Shown: positions 9,422 to 18,258, counted from the first letter of the stretch. The stretch: 64,000 nucleotides of DNA from Roseovarius sp. MMSF_3350 (GCF_030733425.1 NZ_JASHIZ010000020.1:1-64000); one strand, 5' to 3'. Notes: generated by a model from the sequence alone, not told the origin. Program-made: numbers and translations.

Positions 9422-10012
9422 CTATCCCTCCACCAGCCGGCGCACCATGTCCCAATACAGCGTCTCGACCTCGTCGAGGTTCAGCCGCCCCGCATCGCGG
9501 TACCAGGTATTGACCCCGGTCAGCAACGCGATGACCGCCATCGCCGTAATCCGTGGCTCGGCCAGGGTAAAGATCCCCGCGTCCTGCCCGGCGCGCAGGA
9601 TCTCCTCCAGCCGGGTTTCGTAGACCCGGCGCAGTTCGGTGACGGCGGCAAAGTTCTCTTCCGTCAGATTGCGCAGTTCCATGTAGGACACGAAAACCGC
9701 GTCGGCCCGCCGCGTGTTGAACCGGATGTGGAACCGCGTGAACGCCTCCAGCCGGGCGCGGGCGTCCGCCCCGCCGGGGTCCTCGGTCTGCCAGGCCTCC
9801 AGCAACGCGTCCATGTGCTCGCGCATCAAATCGAAAAGCAGCGATTGCTTGTCGGGGGTGTAGTTGTACAGCGCGCCGGCCTGCACGCCCACCTCGGTCG
9901 CGATCTGCCGCATGGACACGGCAGCGAAACCGTGCTGCGCGAACAGCCGCATCGCGGCCTCGCGCACCCGCGGGCCGGTGATTTCGGAATGCGAACCTTG
10001 TGTGCGTGCCAT
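9422..10012 (-). CDS. TetR-family transcriptional regulator
   Basis: A 196-residue regulator. The N-terminal helix-turn-helix is clear (AMRLFAQHGFAAVSMRQIA, then GVQAGALYNYTPDKQSLL). The start MARTQGSH is preferred because the frame upstream crosses the palindrome at 10026-10041. The C-terminal ligand domain is not specific enough to name an effector. The gene is divergent from a lipoprotein gene, and the palindrome between them suggests autoregulation together with control of the neighbour. Confidence 0.88.
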   Translation of the reverse strand: MARTQGSHSEITGPRVREAAMRLFAQHGFAAVSMRQIATEVGVQAGALYNYTPDKQSLLFDLMREHMDALLEAWQTEDPGGADARARLEAFTRFHIRFNTRRADAVFVSYMELRNLTEENFAAVTELRRVYETRLEEILRAGQDAGIFTLAEPRITAMAVIALLTGVNTWYRDAGRLNLDEVETLYWDMVRRLVEG

Positions 10013-10025
10013 GCGATATGAATAA

Positions 10026-10041
10026 CTGAACGATCGTTCAG
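10026..10041. promoter_or_regulatory. Perfect 16-bp palindrome, candidate TetR operator
   Basis: CTGAACGATCGTTCAG is an exact inverted repeat located 14 bases upstream of the TetR start codon and about 50 bases upstream of the divergent lipoprotein gene. Position and symmetry are typical of a TetR dimer site. Confidence 0.75.
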
Positions 10042-10093
10042 ATAAAAGCCCCGCTTGCCTGCCGACCGCGATCAGTGGCAAGAGAGACGCACC

Positions 10094-10411
10094 ATGACAT
10101 GCCCGCGCCGCCTCATACGCCGCCTTCCGGCCCTCGCACTAGCCTTCGCGCTGTCGGCCTGCACCCAGTTCCCCGAACTGGATGGCGCCACGTCGCGCGA
10201 AACGCGCAACGCACCCTACCCCGCCCTTCTACCGGTCGAGGACCTGCGCGCGCGGGTGGCCGAACCACGCGTGACCGATCGGACGGCCCCGTCGCTCGAG
10301 GCCCGCGTGGCCGCCCTGCGCGCTCGTGCCGCCCGCTTGCGCGGCTCGGTAATCGACGGCGCCTCGCGCGCCCGGCTCGACCGAAAGATCACCATCGACG
10401 TGTCGCAATAA
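10094..10411 (+). CDS. Small lipoprotein of unknown function
   Basis: A 105-residue protein with a signal peptide ending in LSAC, a lipobox, so it is likely lipidated at the cysteine and anchored to the envelope. The mature part is short, Ala/Arg-rich and probably helical (ARVAALRARAARLRG). The ATG at 10094 is chosen because it starts the signal peptide (MTCPRRLIRRLPAL). Its position opposite the TetR gene suggests that regulator controls it. Confidence 0.7.
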   Translation: MTCPRRLIRRLPALALAFALSACTQFPELDGATSRETRNAPYPALLPVEDLRARVAEPRVTDRTAPSLEARVAALRARAARLRGSVIDGASRARLDRKITIDVSQ

Positions 10412-10432
10412 CGCCCGCCACCCCGCGCGCCC

Positions 10433-10462
10433 GAAATCCATCATGGATTTCGTTCCGTTTTC
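10433..10462 (+). terminator. Intrinsic terminator after the lipoprotein gene
   Basis: GAAATCCAT (10433-10441) and ATGGATTTC (10443-10451) form a perfect hairpin, followed by a T-rich tract (gttccgttttctttcc). It begins 22 bases after the lipoprotein stop codon and separates that gene from hom. Confidence 0.65.
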
Positions 10463-10568
10463 TTTCCAAGAAAACGCCCCCGGCCACCGTAAAACCCGCG
10501 TTGCAAGGCCTGTCGCAACCGGCTAAACCCCGGCCAACCCGCCTCGACAAAGTCTCAAGGAACTGCCC

Positions 10569-11855
10569 ATGACCACCCCCCTTCGCCTCGGGATCGCCGG
10601 GCTCGGCACCGTCGGCACCGGCGTCGTCAAGATCGTCCGCCAGAAGGCCAACCTGCTGGCCGCGCGCACCGGCCGTACGATCGAGATCTCGGCCGTCTCC
10701 GCCCGGACCCGCGACAAGGACCGCGGCGTGTCCCTCTCCGGCTACGCCTGGGAGGATGACCCGGTGGCGCTGGCCACCCGCGACGACGTCGATGTCTTCG
10801 TCGAACTCATGGGGGGCTCCGACGGCCCCGCCAAGGCCGCGACCGAGGCCGCCCTCGACGCCGGCAAGGACGTGGTCACCGCCAACAAGGCGATGCTGGC
10901 CGTCCACGGCCAGGCCCTCGCCGAACGGGCCGAGGCCGCCGGCCGCACGCTGCGCTTCGAGGCCGCCGTCGCGGGCGGCATCCCGGTCATCAAGGCGCTG
11001 ACCGAGGGGTTGGCCGGCAACGAGATCACCCGCGTCATGGGCGTTATGAACGGCACCTGCAACTATATCCTGACACGGATGCAATCAGCCGGCCTGCCCT
11101 ATGACGAGGTCTTCGAGGAGGCCAACCAGCTGGGCTATCTCGAGGCCGACCCCAATCTCGACGTCGGCGGCATCGACGCCGGTCACAAGCTAGCGATCCT
11201 CGCCGCCATCGCCTTCGGCACGCAGGTGGATTTCGACGCGATCAGCCTCGAGGGCATCCAGAACATCACCATCGCCGACATCAAGCAGGCCGCCGACATG
11301 GGCTATCGCATCAAACTCCTGGGCGTCGCACGGATGACCGGCCGTGGGCTGGAACAGCGCATGTCGCCCTGCCTCGTACCCAAGAATTCGCCCCTGGGCC
11401 AACTCGAGGGCGGCACCAACATGGTCGTACTCGAAGGCGACGCGGTGGAACAGATCGTCCTGCGCGGTCCCGGCGCCGGCATGGGCCCCACCGCCAGCGC
11501 GGTGATGGGCGACGTGATGGACATCGCCCGCGGCCTGCGCATCCCCACCTTCGGCATTCCCGCCACCGACCTAGAGACACCCGCCCGCGCGTCCGAGGCT
11601 GCGGCGGTGCCCTACTACCTGCGCATGGCGCTGCACGACAAACCCGGCGCGCTGGCCAAGGTGGCGACGATCCTCGGCAACGCCGGCGTTTCCATCGACC
11701 GGATGCGCCAGTACCGCCACGAAGAGGCCACAGCGCCGGTTCTCATCGTCACGCACAAGACTGCGCCCTCCGCCCTCGCCTCCGCGCTCGAGGCTCTGGG
11801 CCAGATCGATGTCGTCGCCGCGGCCCCCGTCGCCCTGCGCATCGAAAGCGTCTGA
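10569..11855 (+). CDS. hom: Homoserine dehydrogenase
   Basis: Reduces aspartate semialdehyde to homoserine in the threonine/methionine branch. The 428 residues are the usual length. Seen: N-terminal nucleotide-binding motif GIAGLGTVGTGVV, the catalytic-domain segments VVTANKAML and GVMNGTCNYILT, and a C-terminal ACT domain (about residues 350-428, beginning ALHDKPGALAKVA), which implies allosteric feedback control. A ribosome site AAGGAAC precedes the ATG. Confidence 0.97.
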   Translation: MTTPLRLGIAGLGTVGTGVVKIVRQKANLLAARTGRTIEISAVSARTRDKDRGVSLSGYAWEDDPVALATRDDVDVFVELMGGSDGPAKAATEAALDAGKDVVTANKAMLAVHGQALAERAEAAGRTLRFEAAVAGGIPVIKALTEGLAGNEITRVMGVMNGTCNYILTRMQSAGLPYDEVFEEANQLGYLEADPNLDVGGIDAGHKLAILAAIAFGTQVDFDAISLEGIQNITIADIKQAADMGYRIKLLGVARMTGRGLEQRMSPCLVPKNSPLGQLEGGTNMVVLEGDAVEQIVLRGPGAGMGPTASAVMGDVMDIARGLRIPTFGIPATDLETPARASEAAAVPYYLRMALHDKPGALAKVATILGNAGVSIDRMRQYRHEEATAPVLIVTHKTAPSALASALEALGQIDVVAAAPVALRIESV

Positions 11856-11859
11856 ACCG

Positions 11860-12435
11860 GTGCAGGCCGGACCGGTTGCAAGGTCACGCCTGCGCCGCTG
11901 GCTGACCTTGGTCTTCGAGGCCCTGGCGGTCGTCGCGACGCTCTTCGCCCTATTCGAGATCTTCGTTGCGCGCCGCGTCGCGCCGATCCACCTCATGACG
12001 ATGGCCGGATGCACCGCCGCGGACAGCGCGGCGGCGCGCCGCGGGCTGGGCGACTTTCTCCTGGCACAGCAGAATGGTTTCGTCTTTCTCGATATGGATC
12101 TGGCCGCGCTGCGCCGCTGTGACGGCACCGACCGGGACGCCTACAAGGGCGAAGTGATCGATCAACTGCCCTCGGGCTTCCTGGTCTACGACGGCGCGGC
12201 GCTGGACGGCTCCGTCCTTACCCGCTACCACACCGCCGAAGACTTCATCGAAGAGCGTCTGCGCGGTCTCTTCTACGTGCGCAATCGCCCCGGCGAAGGG
12301 GCGGATTACCTGCATCTGCTTCCCGCTCCGTTCGACAGCGGCACGCAACGCATGCATGCCTGTACGGACGCACTGACAGCGCCACGATGGACCGGACGGT
12401 TTGCCGCCTACCTGCGCCACTGCATCTTCTCGTAA
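11860..12435 (+). CDS. Single-pass membrane protein of unknown function
   Basis: Family not recognised. With a GTG start at 11860, just after the hom stop, the product is about 191 residues with one N-terminal helix (VFEALAVVATLFALFEIFV), giving an anchored protein whose remaining roughly 155 residues would face the periplasm or cytosol. An earlier in-frame ATG at 11809 would overlap hom by 47 bases. The C-terminal part has three cysteines. The start and even the coding status are moderately uncertain, but codon use in this frame looks real. Confidence 0.5.
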   Translation: MQAGPVARSRLRRWLTLVFEALAVVATLFALFEIFVARRVAPIHLMTMAGCTAADSAAARRGLGDFLLAQQNGFVFLDMDLAALRRCDGTDRDAYKGEVIDQLPSGFLVYDGAALDGSVLTRYHTAEDFIEERLRGLFYVRNRPGEGADYLHLLPAPFDSGTQRMHACTDALTAPRWTGRFAAYLRHCIFS

Positions 12436-12578
12436 GCGGCCGCAAGCAGGGCACGAACAGGGCATGAGCGCGGCGCGCATGTCGGCGCTCTGTCGCGGTT
12501 ACGGGAAATCTGGGCTTCATGTTTGTCGTCGGACGCTTTAGACAACCCTCGACCATGTCCAACCAAGGCCGCTCCCAG

Positions 12579-13541
12579 ATGTCCAGTCCCGCTCCCTTCA
12601 ATGACGCCCTCCTCTCGCTCGCCCTCGCCCGTGTCTCCGAACAGGCCGCCCTGGCCTGCCGCCCGCTCATTGGCCGCGGCGATGAGAAGGCCGCCGACCA
12701 GGCCGCCGTGAACGCCATGCGCCAGGAACTGGGAGCGATGGACATCGCCGGCACCGTCGTGATCGGCGAAGGCGAGCGTGACGAGGCCCCGATGCTCTAC
12801 ATCGGCGAGGAAGTGGGCACCGGCCAAGGCCCAGAGGTCGACATCGCGCTCGACCCGCTCGAAGGCACCACCATCACCGCCAAGGCCATGCCCAACGCCC
12901 TCACCGTCATCTCGATGGCGCCCCGCGGGACCATGCTGCACGCGCCCGACGTCTACATGGACAAGCTGGCCGTCGGCCCGGGCTATCCCGAAGGCGTGGT
13001 GTCGCTCGACATGTCCCCCACCGAACGCGTTCAGGCCCTTGCCAAGGCCAGGGGCGTCGACCCCTCGGACATAACCGTCTGCGTGCTTGAACGACCCCGG
13101 CACGAGGCGATGATCGCCGAACTGCGTGCCACCGGCGCGGCGATATACCTGATCGGCGACGGCGACGTGGCCGGCGTCATGCACTGTGCCGATCCCGAGG
13201 CGACAGGCATCGACATGTACATGGGCTCCGGCGGCGCGCCCGAAGGCGTGCTGGCGGCGGGCGCACTCAAGTGCCTCGGCGGCCAGATTTGGGGCCGACT
13301 GCTCTTCCGCAACGATGACGAGCGGGGCCGCGCCGAAAAGGCCGGCATCACCGATTTCGACCGCGTCTACACCCGCGACGAGATGGTGTCGTCCGACGTG
13401 ATCTTCGCCGTCACCGGCGTGACGCAAGGCTCGCTCGTCGCCGGGCTCAGGCCGCATGGCGACAATATCGAAACCCAAACGCTCCTTCTGCGTTCCTCTA
13501 CAGGAGAACGCCGCATCATGACCTGCCGCCACCCGATTTGA
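12579..13541 (+). CDS. glpX: Class II fructose-1,6-bisphosphatase
   Basis: Dephosphorylates fructose 1,6-bisphosphate in gluconeogenesis. The 320 residues carry the GlpX hallmarks: RGDEKAADQAAVNAMR, GTVVIGEGERDEAPM, the metal/phosphate motif DPLEGTT, and YMGSGGAPEGVLAA. The start MSSPAPFND aligns with the usual GlpX N-terminus; an in-frame ATG at 12555 is the alternative. The neighbouring order hom-glpX-recJ is common in roseobacters. Confidence 0.95.
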   Translation: MSSPAPFNDALLSLALARVSEQAALACRPLIGRGDEKAADQAAVNAMRQELGAMDIAGTVVIGEGERDEAPMLYIGEEVGTGQGPEVDIALDPLEGTTITAKAMPNALTVISMAPRGTMLHAPDVYMDKLAVGPGYPEGVVSLDMSPTERVQALAKARGVDPSDITVCVLERPRHEAMIAELRATGAAIYLIGDGDVAGVMHCADPEATGIDMYMGSGGAPEGVLAAGALKCLGGQIWGRLLFRNDDERGRAEKAGITDFDRVYTRDEMVSSDVIFAVTGVTQGSLVAGLRPHGDNIETQTLLLRSSTGERRIMTCRHPI

Positions 13542-13546
13542 ACCCG

Positions 13547-14110
13547 ATGTTACCTGCCCTTGTCCTTATCGACTACCAAACCGGCTTCGAGGCCGATTTC
13601 TGGGGCGCGCGCAACAACCCCGAGGCCGAGGATCGCGCGGCGCAACTGCTGTCGGCATGGCGCGAGCGTGGCGGCCCCATTTGCCACGTCCTGCATCTCA
13701 GCAAGGTCATCGGCAGCCCCATCCACCCCGATTCCGGCGGATGCGAGTTCAAGCCGCAGATGATGCCGCTGACCGGCGAGCCGGTGTTCGAGAAATCCAC
13801 CAACTCCGCCTTCGTCGATCCCGCGCTGAATGCGCACCTGCAATATCTCGGCGCGACCGAACTGGTGATGTGCGGCCTGACCACGCCGCATTGCGTCTCG
13901 ACCAATGTCCGCTGGGCCGACAATATCGGCTATGACGTGACGCTGGCGCACGACGCCTGTGCCGCCTTCTCCTTTTCCGCCGACACCGGCTGGAACCCCG
14001 ATCTGTCGCCGATGGACCCCGAGCCGATCCACGCCACCGCCGTCTCGCACCTGCATGGCGAGTTCTGCCAGGCCCGCTCCGTCGCCGCGATCCTGCGCGA
14101 CCTTTCATGA
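13547..14110 (+). CDS. Isochorismatase-fold cysteine hydrolase
   Basis: A 187-residue cytosolic hydrolase of the isochorismatase/nicotinamidase superfamily. The first catalytic Asp lies in ALVLIDYQTGF, and the nucleophile is the Cys of LTTPHCVSTNVRWA, followed by the conserved HDACAAF segment. The substrate cannot be told from sequence. The ATG at 13547 lies 5 bases after the glpX stop; a TTG at 13538 would overlap glpX. Its 3' end overlaps recJ by ATGA, so it is translationally coupled. Confidence 0.85.
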   Translation: MLPALVLIDYQTGFEADFWGARNNPEAEDRAAQLLSAWRERGGPICHVLHLSKVIGSPIHPDSGGCEFKPQMMPLTGEPVFEKSTNSAFVDPALNAHLQYLGATELVMCGLTTPHCVSTNVRWADNIGYDVTLAHDACAAFSFSADTGWNPDLSPMDPEPIHATAVSHLHGEFCQARSVAAILRDLS

Positions 14111-15849
14111 GCTACCTCGGCGTCGCGCGCTCCCTCACAGGGCGCTGCTGGATCGGTCCCACCCCCGAAACGGACCGCCTGTCCGAGGCGATGGTGCAGG
14201 ACACCACCCTGCCCCGCGCCCTCTGCCAGACCCTGACGCGCCTCGGCGTAGCCAGCTGCGACGCCGCCGCCTATCTCGAGCCCAAGCTCCGCGACCTGCT
14301 GCCCGACCCGCGCAGCCTCAAGGATATGGAAACCGCCGCCGCGCGGTTCCTCCAGGCGGTAGAGCGGCGCGAGAAGATCGCGATCTTCGCCGATTACGAT
14401 GTCGACGGCGGCGCGTCGGCCGCCCTGCTGATCGACTGGCTGCGCCGGATGGGCCTGGACGCCACGCTCTACGTTCCCGATCGTATCGACGAAGGCTACG
14501 GCCCGAACGCGCCCGCAATGGCCGAACTGGCCGCCGCGCATAACCTCATCCTCTGCGTCGATTGCGGTACCCTCAGCCACGAGGCGCTGGCCGCCGCCAC
14601 CGCCGCCGATGTGGTCGTGCTCGATCACCACCTGGGCGGCGAAACGCTGCCCCCCGCTTTGGCCGTGGTGAACCCCAACCGCCAGGACGAAAGCGGCGAC
14701 CTTTCGCATCTCTGCGCCGCCGCAGTGGTTTTTCTCATGCTGGTCGAGGCCGGCCGCCAGCTGCGCGAGGCCGGCAGGCAGGGCCCCGACCTCATGGCGA
14801 TGCTTGATCTGGTGGCGCTGGCCACCGTCGCCGACGTGGCCCCCCTGCGCGACGTTAACCGTGCCTTCGTGCGCGCGGGCCTTGCCATCATGTCGCGCCG
14901 CGACCGTCCCGGCCTCGTGGCGCTGGGCGACGTCTCACGGCTCGATACCGCACCCACCGCCTATCACCTCGGCTTTGTCCTCGGCCCGCGCGTCAATGCC
15001 GGCGGCCGCGTCGGCCGCGCCGACCTCGGCGCGCGCCTGCTCGCCTGCAACGACCCGACCGAGGCGATGGCGCTGGCCGAGAAGCTGGATGAACTCAACA
15101 CCGAACGCCGCGACGTCGAGGCCGCCGTCCGCGCCGCCGCGCTCGACCAGGCCGAGGCGCGCGGTCTCGACGCACCGCTGGTCTGGGCCGCGGGCGAAGG
15201 CTGGCATCCCGGCGTCGTCGGCATCGTCGCCTCGCGCCTCAAGGAAGCCACCAACCGCCCAGCCATCGTCATCGGGTTCGACGGTGACGAGGGCAAGGGC
15301 TCGGGCCGCTCGGTCTCCGGCGTCGACCTCGGCCACGCCATCCAGCGCCTCGCCGCCGAGGGCCTTCTGCTCAAGGGCGGCGGGCACAGGATGGCCGCGG
15401 GCCTCACCGTGGCCCGCGACAAGCTCGAGGCCGCGATGGCGCGCCTCTCCGACCTTCTCGCACGTCAGGGCGCGGGCCGGTCCGGCCCCGCCGACCTCGC
15501 CCTCGACGGGCTGCTGATGCCCGGCGCGGCCACGCCGGAACTCGTCGGCCAGATCGAACAGGCCGGCCCCTTCGGCGCCGGCGCCCCCGCCCCGCGCTAT
15601 GCGTTTTGCGACATCGGGATCACCTTCGCCAAACGCGTTGGCGACAGCCACCTCAAGATCCGCTTTGGCGACGGCACCGGCCCCAGCCTCGACGCCATCG
15701 CCTTCAGCGCCTACGACACCGGCCTTGGCCAGGCGCTGGAACAGCACGGCGGCGCGCGGTTCCATCTCGCCGGCCGCCTCGACATCAACACCTGGGGCGG
15801 GCGTCAGACCGTCCAACTCCGCCTCGAAGACGCCTCCCCCGCCACCTGA
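14107..15849 (+). CDS. recJ: Single-stranded-DNA-specific exonuclease RecJ
   Basis: 5'-3' single-strand exonuclease for recombination and mismatch repair. The 580 residues are normal. Seen: DHH-domain motifs IFADYDVDGGASAALL (motif I), CVDCGT, VVLDHH (motif III) and LATVADVAPL, then the DHHA1 domain with GGGHRMAAGLT, and a C-terminal OB-type domain. It overlaps the upstream hydrolase gene by four bases. Confidence 0.96.
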   Translation: MSYLGVARSLTGRCWIGPTPETDRLSEAMVQDTTLPRALCQTLTRLGVASCDAAAYLEPKLRDLLPDPRSLKDMETAAARFLQAVERREKIAIFADYDVDGGASAALLIDWLRRMGLDATLYVPDRIDEGYGPNAPAMAELAAAHNLILCVDCGTLSHEALAAATAADVVVLDHHLGGETLPPALAVVNPNRQDESGDLSHLCAAAVVFLMLVEAGRQLREAGRQGPDLMAMLDLVALATVADVAPLRDVNRAFVRAGLAIMSRRDRPGLVALGDVSRLDTAPTAYHLGFVLGPRVNAGGRVGRADLGARLLACNDPTEAMALAEKLDELNTERRDVEAAVRAAALDQAEARGLDAPLVWAAGEGWHPGVVGIVASRLKEATNRPAIVIGFDGDEGKGSGRSVSGVDLGHAIQRLAAEGLLLKGGGHRMAAGLTVARDKLEAAMARLSDLLARQGAGRSGPADLALDGLLMPGAATPELVGQIEQAGPFGAGAPAPRYAFCDIGITFAKRVGDSHLKIRFGDGTGPSLDAIAFSAYDTGLGQALEQHGGARFHLAGRLDINTWGGRQTVQLRLEDASPAT

Positions 15850-15903
15850 GCCATGCACCCGGCACGACCTCCGCGATACCCGCAAAATTATGCAAGAATC
15901 CCC

Positions 15904-15932
15904 TTGCGCCGGTCGCGGGTTTTTCATAGGTA
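15904..15932 (+). promoter_or_regulatory. Candidate promoter for tRNA-Glu
   Basis: ttgcgc (15904-15909) and taggta (15927-15932) are spaced by 17 bases and lie about 20 bases upstream of the tRNA 5' end. The match to the housekeeping consensus is partial, so this is tentative. Confidence 0.35.
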
Positions 15933-15951
15933 CACGCTCACGCCACGGTAT

Positions 15952-16026
15952 GGCCCGTTCGTCTATCGGTTAGGACGCCAGGTTTTCAACCTGGAAAGAG
16001 GGGTTCGATTCCCCTACGGGCTGCCA
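15952..16026 (+). tRNA. tRNA-Glu (anticodon TTC)
   Basis: A full cloverleaf can be drawn: acceptor GGCCCGT pairing with ACGGGCT (first pair G-T), anticodon arm CCAGG-TTTTCAA-CCTGG with anticodon TTC, T arm AGGGG-TTCGATT-CCCCT, discriminator G and an encoded CCA. It follows recJ and is bordered downstream by a recombinase remnant. Confidence 0.96.
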
Positions 16027-16193
16027 CCACACCCGACATACTGAGCCGTCATCAGTTTGCGCAATAATATCGCGAAAATCCGGTGAGTTACGAGCTCATT
16101 GGATTTGCAGAGACGGAAATGGCCAAACAATCTGTCGGTAAAATGCCCGACTGTCTCAGTGGCGCATTTTTGTCTTACCAGTTTGGTGTGGAC

Positions 16194-16436
16194 TCAAGGT
16201 CTTGCGATCAACGACCGCTGTTCTTTCCAGACTGCGGGAAGCTCATGTGTCGCAACCCGGGTGGAAGTCAGACCTATTGGCTTTTTGCCGGCGAGAACGT
16301 CGCACACGATATCAGAGGCACGGAAGGCGATGTTCAGCGTCTGTTGAACGCGATTCATCGTGGTTTTTTTCACCACGGCAATCTCATCAGGCGTCTGGCC
16401 TGACTTGATCCATTCCAGCCACCAGCAATAGGGCCG
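16194..16436 (-). pseudogene. C-terminal remnant of a large serine recombinase
   Basis: In one frame the minus strand encodes WWLEWIKSGQTPDEIAVV, then RVQQTLNIAFRASDIV, VLAGKKPIGLTSTRV and LPAVWKEQR. This order (a short HTH, then a LAFLAPDIVEAILDGRQPxGLT-like stretch and a PLDWxEQR-like end) is that of the extreme C-terminus of large serine recombinases from prophages and islands. The frame is blocked upstream by a TAG at 16458-16460, and no catalytic or zinc-ribbon domain is present, so it is a decayed fragment. It begins about 170 bases beyond tRNA-Glu. Confidence 0.6.
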
Positions 16437-16461
16437 CGTCGGATTCCCCGCACGGCCCTAT
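16428..16461 (-). terminator. Hairpin downstream of the sugar dehydrogenase gene
   Basis: ATAGGGCCG (16428-16436) and CGGCCCTAT (16453-16461) are perfect 9-base arms, with further partial pairing inside. It starts 8 bases beyond the stop codon of the minus-strand dehydrogenase gene. No T-tract follows in that direction, so it may act as a stabilising 3' hairpin or a weak terminator. Confidence 0.5.
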
Positions 16462-16468
16462 GAGGGTC

Positions 16469-17764
16469 CTAGCTACCCGGTGTCAGCTTGTGGATCATAC
16501 CTTCATCGACTGCCGTATAGAGGCTGCCATCCGGTCCGAGCACGACAGAGCGGAAGCGGCCGGCCTCCATCGGCAGGGTCATTTCGGTCACGTCGAGAAC
16601 CTCGGTTCCGTCTTCGTTGAACTCGATCACATCAATCCGTTGGCCGATCGGCGTGCCGCCAAAGCCAATGCCCATGATGCCGACGACCATCGCGTTGTCC
16701 CAGCTGCCCCATTCCTCACCTTCGAGGAACGCAGCCGAGCCTGTACCTTGGGACCATCCATTATTGGTCCAGACCGGCGGCATCGCGTCGGGATAGGTCT
16801 CGAAATCAGTCATCGGCATGAAGGCCGCGCGTTCATAACGGTTCATGCCTTCATCCTGATTCGGCATGTAGCCGCAATAGCCATCCGGGCAGTCGCCACG
16901 TCCAGCCATGTTATCGCGCGGGTCCCAGCCGGCGTTACCGCCGTTTTCCAGAATGGTGATTTCGTCGGAATGCCACGGCCCGTGTTCGGCGGTGATCGCT
17001 GCGCCGGATTCCGGATGGAATGCGATGCCCTGAACGTTGCGGTGCCCGTAGGTGTATATGCGATCGTCAAAGCCCTCTGGCGGGGTGTTGTCTGGATGCG
17101 CGTTGCCATCCGTGTCCATCCGCAGAACCTTGGAGCCCATCATCGTCGGGCTTTGGGGGATTTCAGGATTGTGATTGTCGCCCGTCGTCAGCCATAGGGC
17201 ACCATCCGGCCCAAAACGTACACGCCCGCCGTTATGTGCGCCGGGCCCGCCAAACGGGTGCTCCGAGGCCTCCATTTTGTAAGGCACGTCATCGACGATG
17301 TCCGTCCGGTCCGAAACGCCCGTGAAATCCTCGTTTACGGTGAACCGCATCAGCCGGTTGGTGTGCGGGTCCGACATGTCCGACGTCGAGTAGACGTAGA
17401 TCCGACGGTTCTCGTCAAAGTTGGGGTCGAAAGCCACCCCCATCATTCCTGCCTGACCTTCGCAGAACAGGTCCTCGCCGCTGGCGGCATAGCCCTCGGT
17501 CTCGCCTACGCCATAAAGTGCGGTCACGGTGCCGTCTGGCATCCGCACCGACAGGCCTTTGCATTTCTCGGTAAAAAGCATCGTGCCATCGTTGAGAAAG
17601 GCCATGTCCCACGGGTTTTCCAAATCCGACAACACTTCCTCGTGCTGAAGACTGGTGGTGTTCATCCCGGACTGCGCGACTGCGGCAGACGCCATACACA
17701 TGGACAGTCCAGCCACCAGCGGCAGAACGGGGAAACCGAATGGTTTGAATGAGCTCTTTAGCAT
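16469..17764 (-). CDS. PQQ-type soluble sugar dehydrogenase (glucose/sorbosone dehydrogenase family)
   Basis: A 431-residue periplasmic beta-propeller oxidoreductase. A signal peptide covers about residues 1-30 (ends ASAAVA). Family features: LENPWDMAFLNDGTMLFTEK, GMMGVAFDPNF, and GPGAHNGGRVRFGPDGALWLTTGDN, where the His corresponds to the catalytic base of the family. The substrate is uncertain because many members act on aldoses with PQQ while others have no proven substrate. The cytochrome c gene 152 bases upstream on the same strand is a plausible electron acceptor. No PQQ synthesis genes are in the window. Confidence 0.82.
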   Translation of the reverse strand: MLKSSFKPFGFPVLPLVAGLSMCMASAAVAQSGMNTTSLQHEEVLSDLENPWDMAFLNDGTMLFTEKCKGLSVRMPDGTVTALYGVGETEGYAASGEDLFCEGQAGMMGVAFDPNFDENRRIYVYSTSDMSDPHTNRLMRFTVNEDFTGVSDRTDIVDDVPYKMEASEHPFGGPGAHNGGRVRFGPDGALWLTTGDNHNPEIPQSPTMMGSKVLRMDTDGNAHPDNTPPEGFDDRIYTYGHRNVQGIAFHPESGAAITAEHGPWHSDEITILENGGNAGWDPRDNMAGRGDCPDGYCGYMPNQDEGMNRYERAAFMPMTDFETYPDAMPPVWTNNGWSQGTGSAAFLEGEEWGSWDNAMVVGIMGIGFGGTPIGQRIDVIEFNEDGTEVLDVTEMTLPMEAGRFRSVVLGPDGSLYTAVDEGMIHKLTPGS

Positions 17765-17916
17765 GTTTTCCTCCCTTGGCTGCTTTGTGACGACACAACC
17801 AGCATCTGCTCGGGCGATCCGCGCCGTCTCGATAAAGGTAGAAGGAGGGGGCGTTACGGCAATAGGTCTCGGTCGGCGAAAGACCGTTGACAGATCGAAC
17901 CGCCGTATAGGCGCAT

Positions 17917-18258
17917 TTACTGGAATTCCGTGGTGATATACGTCGTAATATTGAGGATATCCTGGTCCGAAAGATTCTTGGCGTGCGGGATCATCAGCAT
18001 CGAGTTCGGGCCTATCTTCTCGCCTTCGCGATAACGCTCCAGTTTGTTGGTCAAATAACCCGTATCTTTGTCGGACAGCCGCGGATAGCTCGCAACGCCC
18101 TGAGCCTTGGGGCCGTGGCAGTTTCTGCAGACTGACTGATAGAGGCTTTCACCGGCCTCGACATCAGCGTCACGAACTTCTTCTGTCGCGTCCTGATCTG
18201 CAAAGGCTGCGTTAGAGACCAAGGCCATAAGGGCAACGGTCATCAATGCATGTTTCAC
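17917..18258 (-). CDS. Periplasmic class I cytochrome c
   Basis: A 113-residue mono-haem cytochrome with a signal peptide (MKHALMTVALMALVSNAAFA). The haem-binding motif is CRNCH, and a downstream Met-rich segment (SMLMIPHAKNLSDQDI) supplies the likely axial Met. The C-terminal helix DILNITTYIT is typical of small electron carriers. It precedes the PQQ-type dehydrogenase gene on the same strand and probably shuttles its electrons to the terminal oxidase chain; that link is inferred. Confidence 0.88.
   Translation of the reverse strand: MKHALMTVALMALVSNAAFADQDATEEVRDADVEAGESLYQSVCRNCHGPKAQGVASYPRLSDKDTGYLTNKLERYREGEKIGPNSMLMIPHAKNLSDQDILNITTYITTEFQ

Noticed and set aside
16083..16403. A 106-codon plus-strand frame after tRNA-Glu
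   Set aside because: It overlaps the recombinase remnant that makes sense on the opposite strand and has no family resemblance.
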